Positions 63,797 to 64,000 of a stretch of 64,000 nucleotides of DNA are shown piece by piece (position 1 is the first letter of the stretch; the number at the start of each line of letters is the position of its first letter). Source of the stretch: Spodoptera frugiperda (Eukaryota > Arthropoda > Insecta > Lepidoptera > Noctuidae); the NCBI RefSeq assembly GCF_023101765.2, contig NC_064236.1:21016571-21080570 (forward strand). The letters run 5' to 3'. Under the pieces are notes generated by a model. It worked only from the letters and a program-made list of their open reading frames with translations, did no database searches and had not been told where the DNA came from. A program made the translations under genes and the position numbers.

Positions 63797-64000
63797 TTGT
63801 AATAATTTAGATAACATCTCTTGAAACAAGTAACGCCATCTATTGGCAATAATAGATATTAAGTGCTAATTGTTTCCTGATTGGTTGTAATTGTTACTAA
63901 TGAATGTATGTATGTGTTTCCTGTTACTTCCGGAATTATAGTTTGCTGTTCGCCACTTTGGAAGTAACGTGTTTTATTAATAAAAATTACTAAACGTAAC
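63797..64000 (+). mobile_element. Candidate copia 3' LTR (runs to window edge)
   Basis: Once the Helitron-type element is ignored, TGTAATAATTTAG follows the polypurine tract, and the window ends CTAAACGTAAC, compatible with a ...AACA end one base later. It has AATAAAA (63978) and GCCATCTATT in common with the 132-bp 5' LTR, but is otherwise clearly different and longer. Confidence 0.45.

Overview
This window looks like insect nuclear DNA, most probably from a moth or butterfly. It is AT-rich and I found no convincing host gene, rRNA, tRNA or CRISPR array. The reading as Lepidoptera is an inference from recurring repeat signatures I associate with that order: short Helitron-type repeats starting TC and ending CTAG with GC-rich 3' hairpins, a repeat opening with a GGGTTCCGTA hairpin, a (GAT)n-tailed RTE LINE end, and SINE-like LINE tails. 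Nearly all recognisable coding potential belongs to transposable elements, almost all broken by stops, frameshifts, truncations or nested insertions. Such gene-free, nested DNA suggests heterochromatin or a sex-limited chromosome, but the sequence alone cannot settle that.

Layout. 1-600: 3' end of a DUF7869-like element ORF, open at the window edge. 0.7-5 kb: short Helitron-type elements. 6.3-9 kb: a Penelope-like element (minus) interrupted by a LINE and abutted by a MITE. 9.6-10.6 kb: Helitron helicase relic with a 76-bp tandem triplication. 11.7-13.9 kb: LINE and mariner-like scraps. 14.9-15.8 kb: a TIR element with a GC-rich core. 16.5-20.1 kb: LINE tail, mariner relic, and a copia polymerase (minus) cut by an inverted copy of the GC-rich core. 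21.4-23.6 kb: MITE, a tailed repeat and a decayed unknown gene.

The best-resolved element is a Helitron on the minus strand at 23765-29017, with both ends and the A^T insertion site visible. It carries an HUH Rep and a PIF1-type helicase, two inferred spliceosomal introns and about six frameshifts. Next come a TA-flanked MITE (29.07-29.49 kb) and a PIF/Harbinger deletion derivative with GC-rich ends, TTA target duplications and remnants of both its genes (29.72-30.48 kb). 31.6-36.6 kb is a nest: for four insertions an uninterrupted copy of the target lies elsewhere in the window, and a fifth (a LINE in a BEL/Pao pol) is supported by the resumed reading frame and a 6-bp target duplication.

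37.2-46 kb holds three copies of a TIR element retaining a transposase C-terminus, a LINE with only its 5' half, and a 1.9-kb fold-back structure whose loop contains head-to-head tandem arrays of Helitron-type units. 46-55 kb holds more Helitron-type repeats and LINE ORF2 and ORF1 (minus) separated by a degenerate copia element with LTR and initiator-tRNA-type primer site. 55-57 kb has a direct duplication of about 540 bp. 57-64 kb has a BEL/Pao LTR plus gag with one in-frame stop, then a nearly full-length decayed copia element whose two candidate LTRs do not match well, the 3' one separated from pol by a 420-bp Helitron-type insertion.

The elements do not form a host pathway. What the window records is insertion order, template-like inverted duplications at breakpoints, and loss of autonomy in nearly every family.
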